Shown: positions 24,929 to 36,754 of the stretch, in pieces
Numbering within the stretch: the stretch's first letter is position 1
Layout of the letters: each line of letters starts with the position of its first letter
DNA from: Bidens hawaiensis
Lineage: Eukaryota; Streptophyta; Magnoliopsida; Asterales; Asteraceae
DNA: 64,000 nucleotides
NCBI GenBank assembly: GCA_021521415.1
Contig: JAIQDT010004246.1
Span: 186,001-250,000 of the forward strand
Reading direction: 5' to 3'
Position numbers and translations under genes: made by a program
Notes under the pieces: model-generated
Seen by the model: only the letters and a program-made list of their open reading frames with translations
The model's database searches: none
What the model was told of the DNA's origin: nothing

Positions 24929-25921
24929 ATAATATATATAAACGAAAACAATAAAATCCTATGTGTTGCGATGTGGTTGCTCCCCTTTTTTTGGAGTTAC
25001 CAGATTTCCTTGATTTTTAAATGGAGGCTTCTCATGCATTTAACCCGAATACATGAGTATGGGTCTAACAAACCCATATATTTCTTAAACGAGTTATAAC
25101 ATCTCATTAAATTAAAAACTAATCTCACCAAATATTTGATATAAAAATCCTATAAAGTAGGGATATACTAAAAATTAATATATGCTTTATTTAAAAAAAG
25201 ATATATATTATTTATAATTAAAAAACCAATTTTATAGTAAAAAAAACAAACAGGTCTTGGGTCTCATCAAACCATATAGTTTTTAAACCGGGTTATAACA
25301 TCTCATTTATTTGTGAAACAATTTATTATCAAACCATAAGTATATTATTAACTTTCATACAAAAAAAAAATACAAACTCAAAACATAAATAAATATTAGA
25401 AACAAATAATATAAAACAACCCTCATAAATAAACGAAACATTTAAAAGCTTTATGATTGTTTCTTACATTTACTCATGCCACCATATTGTTTTATTTGTA
25501 AATGAAGACTTCAAGTGCATTTGACCCGAATTCACGGATGTGTTTCACCACCTAGATAACCTTAAATGAGTTATAACATCTCAATGTTTTAAAAATAAAT
25601 CTCACCAAGTATTTGATATACAAATCTTATAAAGTAGGGATATACTATATATTAATATCCAATTTGTTAAGAAAGATATATTATTTATAATAAGAAACAA
25701 TTTTATAGTAAAAAAAAGTAAGCTGGTCATGGGTCTCACCAAACCTATAGTTTTTAAACGGGTTATAACATGACATTTATTTATGAATCTATTTCATCAT
25801 CAAACCCTAAGTATATTATTAATTTTTTTTATAATACATAAATTAAAATGCAAAAAAAAAAATATATGAATATTAGATACGAAAAAGAAACACAACCCCG
25901 TTATACGGGGGAAAAAACTAG
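24926..25921 (+). mobile_element. Non-autonomous Helitron, 996 bp
   Basis: 5' end TCTATAATATATATAAACG after host A (24925); 3' end hairpin CCCCGT-TAT-ACGGGG (25896-25910) followed by GAAAAAACTAG and host T (25922). So it has 5' TC, a 3' hairpin, CTAG and an A/T insertion site. No Rep/helicase. The interior carries two diverged direct copies of a unit of about 450 bp (around 24985-25330 and 25480-25800), each with CTTATAAAGTAGGGATATAC-like and GTTATAACATCTCA motifs. A relative lies in reverse at 52442-52946. Confidence 0.7.
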
Positions 25922-26094
25922 TGTATATATATATATTATGAGTATTATTACAAAACTCTTAAATTATATAATAACTTAAAAGAACCCTAGAAAAATAACA
26001 TTTTTTTATAAAAAATTATGTATGTTAATGTTATTTGTGTGTAGTTGTATTATATTTTTATATTTTTACTTATTATTACAATTTTGAAAATTAG

Positions 26095-26100
<6 letters not shown>

Positions 26101-26130
<30 letters not shown>
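26101..26130. repeat. (TA)n microsatellite
   Basis: About 30 bp of TA. Confidence 0.9.
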
Positions 26131-26132
<2 letters not shown>

Positions 26133-26158
26133 GTGAGAAAGCTTGTTTAGAGAATCAA

Positions 26159-26362
26159 CATGTCTTTCTCCCATTTGCCATTGATACATTTGGTTTTCTA
26201 ACACCAGAGGCTGTGAATTTTTTGAGTAGTGTTCAATGTGTCGTACACGGAACCTCTTCCGCTCATAGGTCCCAAAGTTTCGTTTTTAGTAGGATTGACT
26301 TTGCTATTCAAAAGGGAGTCGCGCCGCAGCTTATTTCCAGTTTGTCTGTCACTTTATTGTAA
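26159..26362 (+). pseudogene. C-terminal fragment of a dispersed transposon-associated ORF
   Basis: One open frame of about 65 codons ends at TAA 26360-26362. It contains LPFAIDTFGFLTPEAVNF and, further on, DFAIQKGVAPQLISSL. I know this pattern (DTFG.LAPEAV ... FAIQKG.AAQLVARL) from many dispersed plant repeat ORFs whose function I cannot state. There is no start codon and no upstream domain, so it is a fragment. Confidence 0.4.
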
Positions 26363-26394
26363 TCGCTTTGTAGTAGTTGAATGTTAGATAAAAA

Positions 26395-26890
26395 TGTGAG
26401 AACTATTTTGAAATTAAGAACTTTGAGAACCATTCTATACCACAGAAATACCTAAAAATTAAAAAAAAATCATAAAACACAAAAAAACGCAAAAAATTAA
26501 AAAGTAAAAAAAAATCAAAATTCTTATTTATCATCTTGGTTTCATAAAAAAGACGTCTAGGTTTAGCTAAATTATACAAATATGTATAATATGTACATAC
26601 ATGTACACACATGTTTTTATACACATATGTACAATTTAACGTAAATGATAATGTACATATGTCTACATTACGTAACTAGAGATTAAATTAAGTTATACAC
26701 ATGTGTATAATGCGAAGTTTTTTTATGAAATCAAAATGAAATATAAGAATTTTTGTTTTTTTTACTTTTTAAAAAATTTTGTTTTTTTTTTGTTTTATAA
26801 TTTTTTAAAATATTTATTTAAGGATTCTAAAAGAACCCTCTGTAGATTTTTCAGAACCATTTTTGAGCCACAGAAGAAGCCTCTCTATAT
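26395..26890. mobile_element. Foldback (palindromic) element, AT-rich
   Basis: The left half (GAGAACCATTCTATACCAC, then A-rich tracts, then TTCTTATTTATCATC) is mirrored in the right half (GTGGCTC ... GGTTCT read inversely, then T-rich tracts), with the centre near 26600-26640. Arms are imperfect and boundaries approximate. Confidence 0.45.
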
Positions 26891-26945
26891 ACATATATTA
26901 ACATATATATATAGGTATATATATGTGTGTGTGTGTGTGTGTATA

Positions 26946-27720
26946 GGGGAGGGATATTTTGAGAACTTGATGAGTTGTAAGAACTTTAAGAACTCAATTT
27001 TGGACCACACATTTAATTAAATGAGTAGAATATGTGGCTGAAATTAAATTTGATTAAAAAATGAATTAGGAGAGAGAATAAAAATTTTTGTTGATTACAC
27101 AAGGTTAAACTTTAGTTACACATGTGTAAAATGTCGATTCGGTGTGTTAAAAATTACAGTAATTTTTTGTACATTACTTACACTTACGTATTACACATGT
27201 GTAAAAGAATTCAAAAAAAATTGTTACGTTGAGTTCTTTCGAGTTCTTAAAACTCAAAACGATTCTCAAAAGAAATCAATCCTAGTGTAAAAAAAATTCA
27301 AAAAAATATATATATTACATTGAGTTATTTCGAGTTCTTAAAACTCAAACCGGTTCTCAAAAGAAATCAATCCTAATCCTATAGGATTGATTTCTTTTGA
27401 GAACCGGTTTGAGTTTTAAAAACTCGAAAGAACTCAACGTAACAATTTTTTTTTGAATTTGTTTTATACATGTGTAATACGTAAGTGTAACTAATGTACA
27501 AAAAATTACAGTATTTTTTTATACACCGAATCGACTTTTTACATACGTGTAACTAACATTTAAACTTGTGTAATAATCAAAAATATTTATTCTCTCACCT
27601 GATTCATTTTTTAATTACAATTAATCTCAACCACATATTTCATATCATTTAATTAAATGTGTTGTCCAAAATTAAGTTTTTAAAATTCTTACAACTCATC
27701 AAGTTTTCAATATATCCCTC

Positions 27721-27723
<3 letters not shown>
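26946..27723. mobile_element. Foldback element with arms of about 385 bp, in a TA microsatellite
   Basis: GGGGAGGGATATTTTGAGAA at the left is mirrored by TTTTCAATATATCCCTCCCC at the right, each flanked by TATA. The whole 778 bp folds on itself, with the centre near 27376 (ATCCTATAGGAT). No coding capacity. It is probably a non-autonomous DNA element that inserts into TA; similar ends begin at 27785, 45433 and 55557. Confidence 0.8.

Positions 27724-27784
<61 letters not shown>
27724..27784. repeat. (TA)n microsatellite separating two foldback elements
   Basis: About 60 bp of TA. Confidence 0.95.
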
Positions 27785-27788
<4 letters not shown>

Positions 27789-28343
27789 AGAGGGTCAAGA
27801 GAAACTCACCCTTAGAGATAGGGGCAGACCCACGTAGTAACGATCGGGGTCACGAGACACCAATGTTTTTTAAAAATTTATTAGAAGCGTTATATTAAAT
27901 TTTTGAAGGACCCCATAAGAATTAATACTTGAACCTCATATAATTGTTACTGATCTGATATAATGGAAAATCCCTTGTTAAATGTTTGGAATGACCCAGG
28001 TACGAGCCCTCCCATTCTCAGTTTTCTGTTTTTCTTAAATCTACTCAATATTTGTTTATAGTTTTAAGAAACTCAAAAGTTAAACACTAAAAAAATATAA
28101 TAGGCACATCCCCAAACACACAGATGAAGCACGCTTTGTCTCAACCTCCAACACTCACGCACCTGCTGACCCTCTTAGATTGTATGGCTAGCCCTCCGCC
28201 CCTCTTCGACCACCATTTCCCATATACCTCCCTCGGTGCTCTAATTTTGGGGCTAATTAGTTGATTGATTTTATGTAATTATATACTTATTATGCAAGTT
28301 TTTTATCGTTTCGAATTAAATTGTATTTTGTGTGTTTTGTTAT

Positions 28344-29208
28344 TGAAGAGGTAGGTCCCCGCAAAGCCCAGTTGGACCCGCAAGACTCACCTTGAAGAGG
28401 TACGTCTGCGCAAAGACCAACTGGATCCGCAGGACCCACCATGCTCAGAGAGATGAAGACCTTACACGCAGTAAGCCAGCTGTCCCCGTAGGAAAGCCTC
28501 CCTTGGTACAGTACCCTGCCTGTCCCCGCTGCTGTGGGTACAAGCCAAGAAGGAAGGCTACCCGCACTAACAGTAAGGCTACACGCATAAGGCACTAACT
28601 CTTATACTTCAGCAATGTCACCTGAAGAAGGAATTAGCAGGACGGGAATATTCCCGCCCAAAAGAGCCAGTCCGTACGCTTCTAGAAGATCTTTTGTACT
28701 ATACCTACCAAGGTATGGAAAAATAGACAAGATCTGACAAAAGCAACCCATGAACCAATCACAGGGTGACAGCTCACTAACAATAGTACGAGGAGGAGCA
28801 CGCTCCAGTACAAAATGTCACTATCAGCCGCTGCCTACCCACCAACTCCCATCATGGCACGAACGTAGCCCATAGTTGGTGGAAAAGGAATATTATATAC
28901 AGCTGGCCGTACCTGATTGGAAACCTACCTTTGGCTATAAATACTCCAACACCTTGGAACGGTATCATCATCTTCTCTCTAGCTATTTCTCTTTATATAC
29001 ACTTATATTCAGAGCAACCTAGTCTGATTCTCACGCCGGAGGGTGGTCACAAGGAGGAATCCCCCCCCCCTTCTCAGTGACGAGCTTACGGTGTCTGTTT
29101 TGCAGGTTGAGAAGAATAACCATCTTTGCCGGACCTAACCCTCGTGGGAAACATCTACTTAACCCTAAGATTATCCTTAATCTGTCAGGGTCATTTAGTG
29201 TTTCTTCA
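28344..29208 (+). mobile_element. 5' LTR of the Tat element
   Basis: TG...CA, 865 bp. It begins with two 49-bp tandem units (28345 and 28394) built on GAAGAGGTA and CCCGCA motifs. The TATA box is at 28936. A C10 run near 29060 differs in length from the 3' LTR. Confidence 0.92.
28936..28943 (+). promoter_or_regulatory. LTR TATA box
   Basis: TATAAATA in the context GGCTATAAATACTCC, about 270 bp before the LTR end. The same box is in the 3' LTR near 42997. Confidence 0.7.
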
Positions 29209-29226
29209 TTGGCGCCATCCGTGCAT
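29209..29226 (+). other. Primer-binding site
   Basis: TTGGCGCCATCCGTG directly follows the 5' LTR. The TGGCGCC core is typical of plant Ty3 primer-binding sites; the tRNA used is not assigned. Confidence 0.65.
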
Positions 29227-29275
29227 TAAGCTAGAACTTACTCTTCTTTCGGTTTTTTTTCAAACTTCTGGAAAG

Positions 29276-30956
29276 ATGGTTAAGGTTACCCCGATGCCAA
29301 AGCCACCGGGTAACAAAGAAACTCCGGTAACCACAACCCCAGCTACTGGGGGGAACACCAGTGAATACACGATTGTTACGAACACTACCCCGGTTACCCA
29401 AGCCGGGGCAAGTGCAGTAAACAATCCTCTCCTGGGATTCACTGATACCCAGTTGGGGAAACAACAGACGAGACTTCCCCGACAAACACCAGAACAAGTT
29501 AAAGCTTGGGCGGAAGCACGTCAGAGAGAATTCCAAGCCGAGTTGGACGAACGTTTACGTTCACTCCAACAGGACAATGACAAATTCGGAAGCACTCGAC
29601 AACAGCTCAACATGAGCAATGATTGCGAGTATGTGGATGATGAAGACTGGGAAGAATCTGACAGTGACGCAAACCCACGTCATAAGGCGAAAGGGAAGCG
29701 TAAAGAAGCAGACTTCCACTCAAGAAGAAATTTTGAAGAAACTTTCAAACCAAAGAACACGGGGGAAACCACGTGACTTCTCCAAAACTTTCAGACCAAC
29801 TGTTGCGAATGCGGGAACGTCCAAATTTGCAAGGGACATTGCTGAAGCAATCGCTCCAAAGAGTGCCAAACAAATGTCCAACATAGGCACTTACGATGAC
29901 ATATCTGACCCGGACGATCACATGAACAGATTTATAGCGGGGGCAACCGTCAGTAATTGGACGGAACCCATATGGTGTTACATGTTCCAAATGACGCTTG
30001 TCGGGGCAGCCAGAGTGTGGTTTGATCGTCTACCGGTCCACCACATCTACGATTGGGCAGACTTCCAGCACAAATTCAGCCAGCACTTCAGCCAACAAAG
30101 AAAATATACTGAAGAGCAATGGACGATCCTCAACTGCATCCGAGAGGAAGACGAATCTTTGCTAGACTTCATCACTCGCTTCAACTCAAAGAAGCTAAGT
30201 CTGGGCACTATTAGCGAAGATCTTGTTCGCGCCGCTTTCATCCAGGGCGCTGAGTACCCAGAGCTCATCCGCACGTTGACAGGTAAAGATGGCATGCCAT
30301 CCACGTGGGATGCCATCATGACGGCAGCTAAACACTTTGCCGAAATGGAGAAGCAACTGGGTAGAAATCTTCCCCAGAGCACAAACCTCTACACGAAGAG
30401 AACAAGAGAAAATAACGTCCGTACCGCCCGACGAAACAAAAAGAGGAAGCTTGGTATTTGGCAGTCAAGGGTAATCTTTGACACCTCATCCAGCTCTCGC
30501 CCTCTCTTAGGCGGAAGGGACAACATGCAGTCGTCGAACCGGAATCCTAGATGGACGCCACTCACCAAAAGCGTCACCGAGATATTTGCCACCGAGAAAC
30601 TCCTATGGCCAAAGGCTCCAATAATCCGACAGCGTCAAAACGCTGATCAGAGCAAATACTGTGACTTCCACGGGACAAAAGGCCACACCACGGAGGAATG
30701 CACATCCTTGAAGGATGTCGTTGAAACATTCGTCAAAGATGGGAAACTCACACACCTCGTGGCGTCAATCAATAACGGAGGGAGGAAAGACAATCGGTAC
30801 AAGGGCAATGGACGAAAGCCCGTCGACATCAGCATTCACATGGTTCACGACAACATCAGAGAAAGAAAACGACGAACAACAGAGCCAAGTGCGTGGAAGG
30901 AAGCAGAAGTGCGCTTCCCGCGTGTGCCAGGGGGGGCAACAAAGAAGGCCCCATAG
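29276..30956 (+). pseudogene. gag: gag of the Tat element, frameshifted
   Basis: Starts at ATG 29276 (MVKVTPMPKPPG), the first ATG after the primer site that leads into the charged N-terminal region. That frame ends at 29776, but the gag domain continues in another frame from before 29776 to 30956, so one frameshift lies near 29740-29776. The core carries the retrotransposon gag pattern (DPDDHMNRF, MTLVGAARVWFDRLP, EDESLLDFITRF). A zinc-knuckle-like CDFHGTKGHTTEEC segment follows at about 30660-30700. A second shift near 30930, in a G7 run, moves into the pol frame. Function in intact relatives: capsid-like particle formation. Confidence 0.8.
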
Positions 30957-33900
30957 TCATCAAAAGCCAGCTGGGGCACTACATCACCTCCCGCACCCTT
31001 GCTGATAATGGCGCTTCATCAACGGTCATGTATAGGCAATTCTTCGACAAGTTAGACGACGAAGACAAAGAACGCCTAGAAACAGTTTACGCCTCGATGG
31101 AAGGGTTCGACGGCAGCACAAACACCCCCTTGGGAATCCTATCTTTCCCCGTCACTCTCACGGACGGGAAGTACTCCCGCACAGAAGACGTGGACTTCGT
31201 TGTAATGAGGAAGCCACACCACACATACGACATTCTCTTCGGGAGAGATGAGATGGCAAGATTTATTGCCGTGGTGTCTTCGGTCCATGGTATGATGGGA
31301 TGGCCAACAGCTGAGGGCGTCGCTATGATCACGGGCATTCCCCAGGTATGCATCGCATCTGTCTCATCTAAACCCAAACCAAAAATGGCTAAACCAACCA
31401 CCTCTTAGCCAGAAGAATGGGCCTTCAATGGCAAATACCCTGACCAGGCCGTTACCATTGGCCCAACGATCACTAATCCCACACGCACCTTACTCAAACA
31501 CTTGTTGCAAAAAAATGCTGACATCTTCGCGTGGACACCAGCTGACATGACTGGTGTACCCCGAAGTAAGGCTGAGCATAAGCTCAAGTGTGACCCGGCG
31601 TTTGCGCCGGTCATACAAAAGCGTCGCGTAATGGGTGCTGAGCAGGCTAACGCGTGTAGAACCCAAGTCAAGGAACTCCTTAACGCAGGCATCGTACGCG
31701 TTAGTAAATATCAAACATGGGTTGCAAATCCCGTCATGGTACCAAAATCCAACAAACAATGGCGCATGTGCATAGATTTTAAAGACCTAAACAAAGCATG
31801 CCCCAAGGATTGTTACCCGTTACCCGAAATTGACCTTAAGGTAGATTCATTAGCACCGTTTCGCCTTAAATGTTTCCTTGATGCGTATAAAGGGTACCAT
31901 CAAATCCACATGGCTGTTGACGATCAGGATAAAACCGCATTTCGGACGCCCGATTGCACATTTTGTTACCAAATGATGTCATTCGGACTAAAGAATGACG
32001 GATCCACATACCAACGCCTGATGGACAAAGAGTTTCATGCCCAAATCGGGAGGAACTTGGAGGTTTACATGGATGACTTGGTCATCAAAAGCCTCGAGCC
32101 AGAGGCGATGTTGAAAGACATCGAAGAAACTTTCAACACGCTTAGAAAGATAAACATGAAGCTCAACCCGAGCAAGTGTTCCTTTGGGATGGAAGATGGG
32201 AAGTTCTTAGGAGTCATCGTTACCAAAGATGGCTTCAGAGCGAACCCTGAAAAGGTTGAAGCCATTATGAAAATGGAATCACCTACTACCATCAAACAGG
32301 CTCAGACACTGAATGGACGACTAGTCGCACTCAACCGCTTTTTGGCAAAACCATGCGGATAGGTCGTTCCCATTCGTGTCAACATTGAGAAATTGTTTGA
32401 AGAAAACGCACTTCCGCTGGACACCAGAAGCGGAAGCAGCCTTTCAAGAGATTCGGTCACGCTTGGTCGAACTCCCAACACTCACAGCACCAGAAGTGGG
32501 GGAGGAATTAATTCTCTACCTCTCGCCACAGACAGAGCAACTGGGGCAGTCTTACTAGTAGAACGAAAGGGCATCCAGATGCCCATCTACTATGTAAGCC
32601 GCGTCTTAATAGACGTGGAAACCCGGTACTCCACCCTGGAAAAATTAGTCTTAGCGCTTGTACAGGCTTCACGCAGGCTAAGATGATATTTCCAAGGCCA
32701 CACAATCACCATTCTCACCAACTTCAAACTTGCAAACGTTCTAGGCAAACCCGAGTTGTCAAGGCGCCTAGCCAAATGGGCAATTGAGTTGGGAGAATAC
32801 CAGATAAAGTACAAGCCAAGACCAGCCATAAAAGGCCAGGTCTTGGCCGACTTTATTGCAGAAGTCCCCGCTTCGCGGGAAAAAGAGTGCCAGGAAGAGG
32901 CTCAACCCTCTCCAGCACAAGACATTAACGATGTCTGGCGACTCTATACTGATGGAGCAGCCAACAACGAAGGTTCAGGCGTAGGGTTGAAACTAACTAA
33001 CCCAACAGGCCAAGAATACACTTACGCTATTCGGCTGGATTTCCCAAGCACGAATAACGAAGCGGAGTACGAAGCATTCTTGGCCGGATTAAGAATTGCG
33101 CGTAGGATGGGGGTGAAAAACTTGGAAGCCCACGTGGATTCCATGTTAGTAGCCAACCAGATAAACGGGACATACACGGCCGTGAATGACACAATGGCCC
33201 TGTACCTCGCACAAGCAAAAACCCTTATGCGCGATTTCAACGATTGCAAAGTTGTGCACATCAAGCGAAGCGAAAACAAATCTGCGGATGCGCTAAGCAA
33301 GCTTGCATCGTTAGCCTTCACCCACTTGGGAAAGGACATCCGCGTTGAACTTCTTGGAGCACCATCAGTCCCGCACAAGGAAATTTGTGTCATCCAAACC
33401 GGCACGGAAACATGGATGACACCAATCATAAATTACCTTGCGACGGGTGTACTACCAGAGTCAAAGACACAGGCAAGAAAGATACGCTGTAAATCACTGA
33501 ACTATCAACTTGTTGATGACATACTTTACAGGCGTAATTTTCTTGGCCCACTCCTCAGATGCGTAGACGACCAAGATGCCGACTACCTCCTAAGGGAAGT
33601 ACACGAAGGCATCTTTGGAGTACACGCAGGTCCACGCGCAGTTGTAGCTAAGCTAAACAACGCGGGATACTTTTGGCCGGGGATGCATACGGATGCGCTG
33701 GCCTACATCAGAAAATGTAGATCCTGCCAGCTCTACGCACCCAACACGCATCGCCCAAAAAACGAACTTGTTCCAGTCATTTCTTCATGGCCATTCCAGA
33801 AGTGGGCCATCGATGTTACAGGCCCATTTCCCACATCAGCAGGGAACGTTTAGTTCCTAGTGGTAGCCATCGACTACTTCACCAAGTGGATAGAAGCAAA

Positions 33901-34642
33901 ACCCCTAGCCCAAACAACCGCAAAACGTATCAAAAAATTTATTTGGGAATTTATTATTTGTCGTTTTGGACTTCCACAGAATTTGGTGAGCGATAACGGC
34001 ACCAACTTTGCGGACCAGAAGCTACAAAAGTGGCTGAAAGAGCTTCAAATAACCCACACCTTTACCTCAGTGGCACACCCGCAGGGTAATGGTGAGGTGG
34101 AAAGAGCAAACAAGAGCATCGTCGACGGCATAAAGAAAAGACTCTTGGAGCATAGATCAGGCTGGGTGGACGAAGTTCGACATGTCCTTTGGGCAAACAG
34201 AACGCTGAAAAAAGCAAGCACGGGCGAAACCCCATTCAGCCTCACCTATGGCACTGAAGCCATGGTTCCAATCGAGATTGGTCTACCCTCACCAAGAGTC
34301 ATAACTCAACCAGAATACAATGATGCGGAAAGACGGTTAGACCTTATGCTAACCGAAGAGCGCAGAGACTTAGCCGCAGCGCGTGAAGAGAACTACAAGC
34401 GACAAATGCAAAAGTACTACAACACGCGGGTGAAACTCTGCAACTTCAATGTCGGAGACTACATACTGCGTAACAACGAGGCTTCGAACCAGGAGCACCC
34501 AGGAAAGCTGGCCCCGGTCTGGGAAGGGCCATACATTATTAAAGAAGTTCTGGGAAAGGGCGCATACCGGCTCGAAAGGCTCGATGGCACCCCCATCCCA
34601 AGAACATGGAATGGAGCTCAATTACGCAGATGCTACATGTAG
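30957..34642 (+). pseudogene. pol: pol of the Tat element: PR-RT-RH-aRH-INT, multiply disrupted
   Basis: Domains in order: aspartic protease around the ADNGAS motif (31001-31018; a DNG where families usually have D-S/T-G); reverse transcriptase with YMDD at 32066-32077; RNase H to about 32740; a second, archaeal-type RNase H from about 32935 (YTDGA, NNEAEYEAF, HVDSM, SADALSK); integrase with an HHCC finger at about 33600-33740 and D, D, E motifs (near 33808, 33990 and 34090). Ends at TAG 34640-34642 after a GPYIIKEVLG-type tail. Breaks seen: in-frame stops at 31406-31408, 32684-32686 and 33851-33853, and a compensating pair of frameshifts near 32345 and 32545. It cannot make a full polyprotein. 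Intact relatives copy element RNA into DNA and integrate it. Confidence 0.88.
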
Positions 34643-34826
34643 ATCAACTCCAAACTTGTAACGAACAGGCCTAGAGCCACTTCTAATGGAAATGATTCTC
34701 CTTATCACATTGATGCTGATAGCCTTACCTTTATACTTATGAACTGACCACACTGATATGCCGGTATTCACCGCATAAATAAGTGAGGTAGGAAGTAAGT
34801 CGTTGCGTGTGGAAAGCGGCACAACC
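34643..34826. other. Spacer between pol and the inserted solo LTR
   Basis: Non-coding Tat sequence of about 185 bp. Confidence 0.5.
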
Positions 34827-35008
34827 CGCATTGTAACATCCCGAAATTTCCAAAATGATATTAATTATATTACTTAATAATAGAGGGAAAGTTGACTCGG
34901 GTTCGGGAAATAAATAATAGAGTAGGAGTTGGTATGAGTCGGGCTAGTGTTAGATTATTTGAGATGGGTTAAATGAGAATGGGCCTTAGGTCCATGGGCT
35001 TTAAGGGA

Positions 35009-35016
35009 TATAAATA
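35009..35016 (+). promoter_or_regulatory. TATA box of solo LTR family A
   Basis: TATAAATA inside a near-palindrome GGGATATAAATATCCC (35005-35020). The minus-strand sister LTR has CTAAATATATAAACC at the matching place. Confidence 0.55.
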
Positions 35017-35511
35017 TCCCCTAAACCACCATAAAACCCTAAACCTCATCTCTTTCCATTCAAATCTCTACACATTCAAAAACACACACACCATAAACAA
35101 GCAGGATCCGAGAGAGAGTAAACGTTAGTTGGTGCTAGATCGTCGTGACGAACCAAAGCAACAAGACCAGCTCGTGTTCGTAAGTTCGACTCGTTCAAGG
35201 TACGTTTACGGTTAGAAATCGTTCGTATAAGTTCGGTTTAATTTGAGAAATGGTAGATCTGAGTTTGTATGGTAAAAACGAATCCAACAAAGCTAAACTT
35301 ACTGAAAATGGTTATGATTTGAGGGGTTAATCGATTGATAAAAAGGACCCGTAACCTATATGCCTAAATCGCACCCTCTAAACATCGATGTTAGGTCGAT
35401 TTGATAGTTGGGGTTTGTAGGCGCTGGTCAGACGATTCCATGGGTACCTAAATCGAGTTATTTGGTTAAGGAACGAAGGATTTAAGAGCGAACAGAACCT
35501 GCAGACGACAA

Positions 35512-35996
35512 CTTCGCCTGCAAGCTAAGTTCGCCTGATGAACTTCGCCTACAAGCTAAGTTCGCCTGATGAACTTCGCCTAAAGCTAAGTTCGCCTAAG
35601 GTTTAACTTCGCCTAAAGCTAAGTTCGCCTAAGGTTTAACTTCGCCTAAAGCTAAGTTCGCCTATGGTTTAACTTCGCCTAAAGCTAAGTTCGCCTATGG
35701 TTTAACTTCGCCTAAAGCTAAGTTCGCCTAAGGTTTAACTTCGCCTAAAGCTAAGTTCGCCTAAGGTTTAACTTCGCCTAAAGCTAAGTTCGCCTAAGGT
35801 TTAACTTCGCCTAAAGCTAAGTTCGCCTATGGTTTAACTTCGCCTAAAGCTAAGTTCGCCTATGGTTTAACTTCGCCTAAAGCTAAGTTCGCCTATGGTT
35901 TAACTTCGCCTAAAGCTAAGTTCGCCTAAGGTTTAACTTCGCCTAAAGCTAAGTTCGCTTAAGGTTTAACTTCGCCTAAAGTTAAGTTCGCTTAGA
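35512..35996 (+). repeat. 33-bp tandem array, about 15 copies
   Basis: Two leading variant units, then 13 copies at 33-bp steps of a unit holding CTTCGCCTAAAGCTAAG and TTCGCCTAAGG. Units differ mainly at one A/T position (CCTAAGG or CCTATGG). Every frame contains a stop, so it is not coding. It lies downstream of the TATA box and would be within the transcribed part of the LTR. Confidence 0.95.
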
Positions 35997-36075
35997 AAAT
36001 AAATTAAAACCTAATGGAAAATGTGTTAAGACAGTTAATGTAAATAAAATTTTTCCAAGCTTACCTGGCAGCTCG

Positions 36076-36164
36076 ACCCCAGCCAGGGGCTCTGCCCTTT
36101 GGACCCTGCTAGGGGCTGCCGCCCCTAGACCCCGCTGCCAGGGGCGCTGCCCCCGGACCCCCGT
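36076..36164 (+). repeat. GC-rich triple-hairpin block
   Basis: Reverse complement of 4893-4980. Hairpins: GGGGC-TCT-GCCC (36086-36097), AGGGGC-TGCC-GCCCCT (36111-36126), GGGGC-GCT-GCCCC (36141-36153). Confidence 0.8.
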
Positions 36165-36754
36165 TCGTTGTGGGTAGTAGTTAAGACTGGAAAGATGATA
36201 TGAGTAGTGATAGTTGTTTGATACGTGTACTTGTTATACAGTCAGCCGTGAACAGCTGAAGAAAGGGATTACGATTAACGGTGAACGTAACCGTGTTCTG
36301 GTGAGTTTCTAGCCCCATTCCTTGTTATGTTTTCGGGGCTGTGTGCATACTCGATGTGTTGTTAATACATTTATCATAAGTGATAAGTGTATGTCATATG
36401 TGATATGTGTGATAGATATGAATGATTGTTTGTCGGTACGCGAACGATCTTCGGATATTGCGCGTACTGTCAGGTTAAAAATAAAGGTACGAATACTATA
36501 TATCGAAGATGTATGAATATTTCAAATGAATACTTGTCGGGGCGTGAACGATCTTCGGATATTGCACGTAACGACAAGGGGTATGGTTGTTAAATGAATG
36601 AGGTAAAGAATGCCTAGAGTGTTCTTATGTTATAATGTAAGTATGTGTATTTAGGTACACGAATGGCATGTGAGTTCTACATTCGACATAGTAAGTTAGG
36701 ATGGCAAATCCCTCTAGCTTCTGTCGGACATAGACTCGGCTGGTGATGGCGTAG

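Noticed and set aside
29231..34245. Many minus-strand ORFs under gag-pol
   Set aside because: Shadows of the sense gag-pol frames; no splice pattern or domain supports them.
35512..35996. Regular 33-bp repeat array that superficially recalls CRISPR
   Set aside because: Units are directly abutting with no unique spacers and lie inside a plant LTR; it is a minisatellite.
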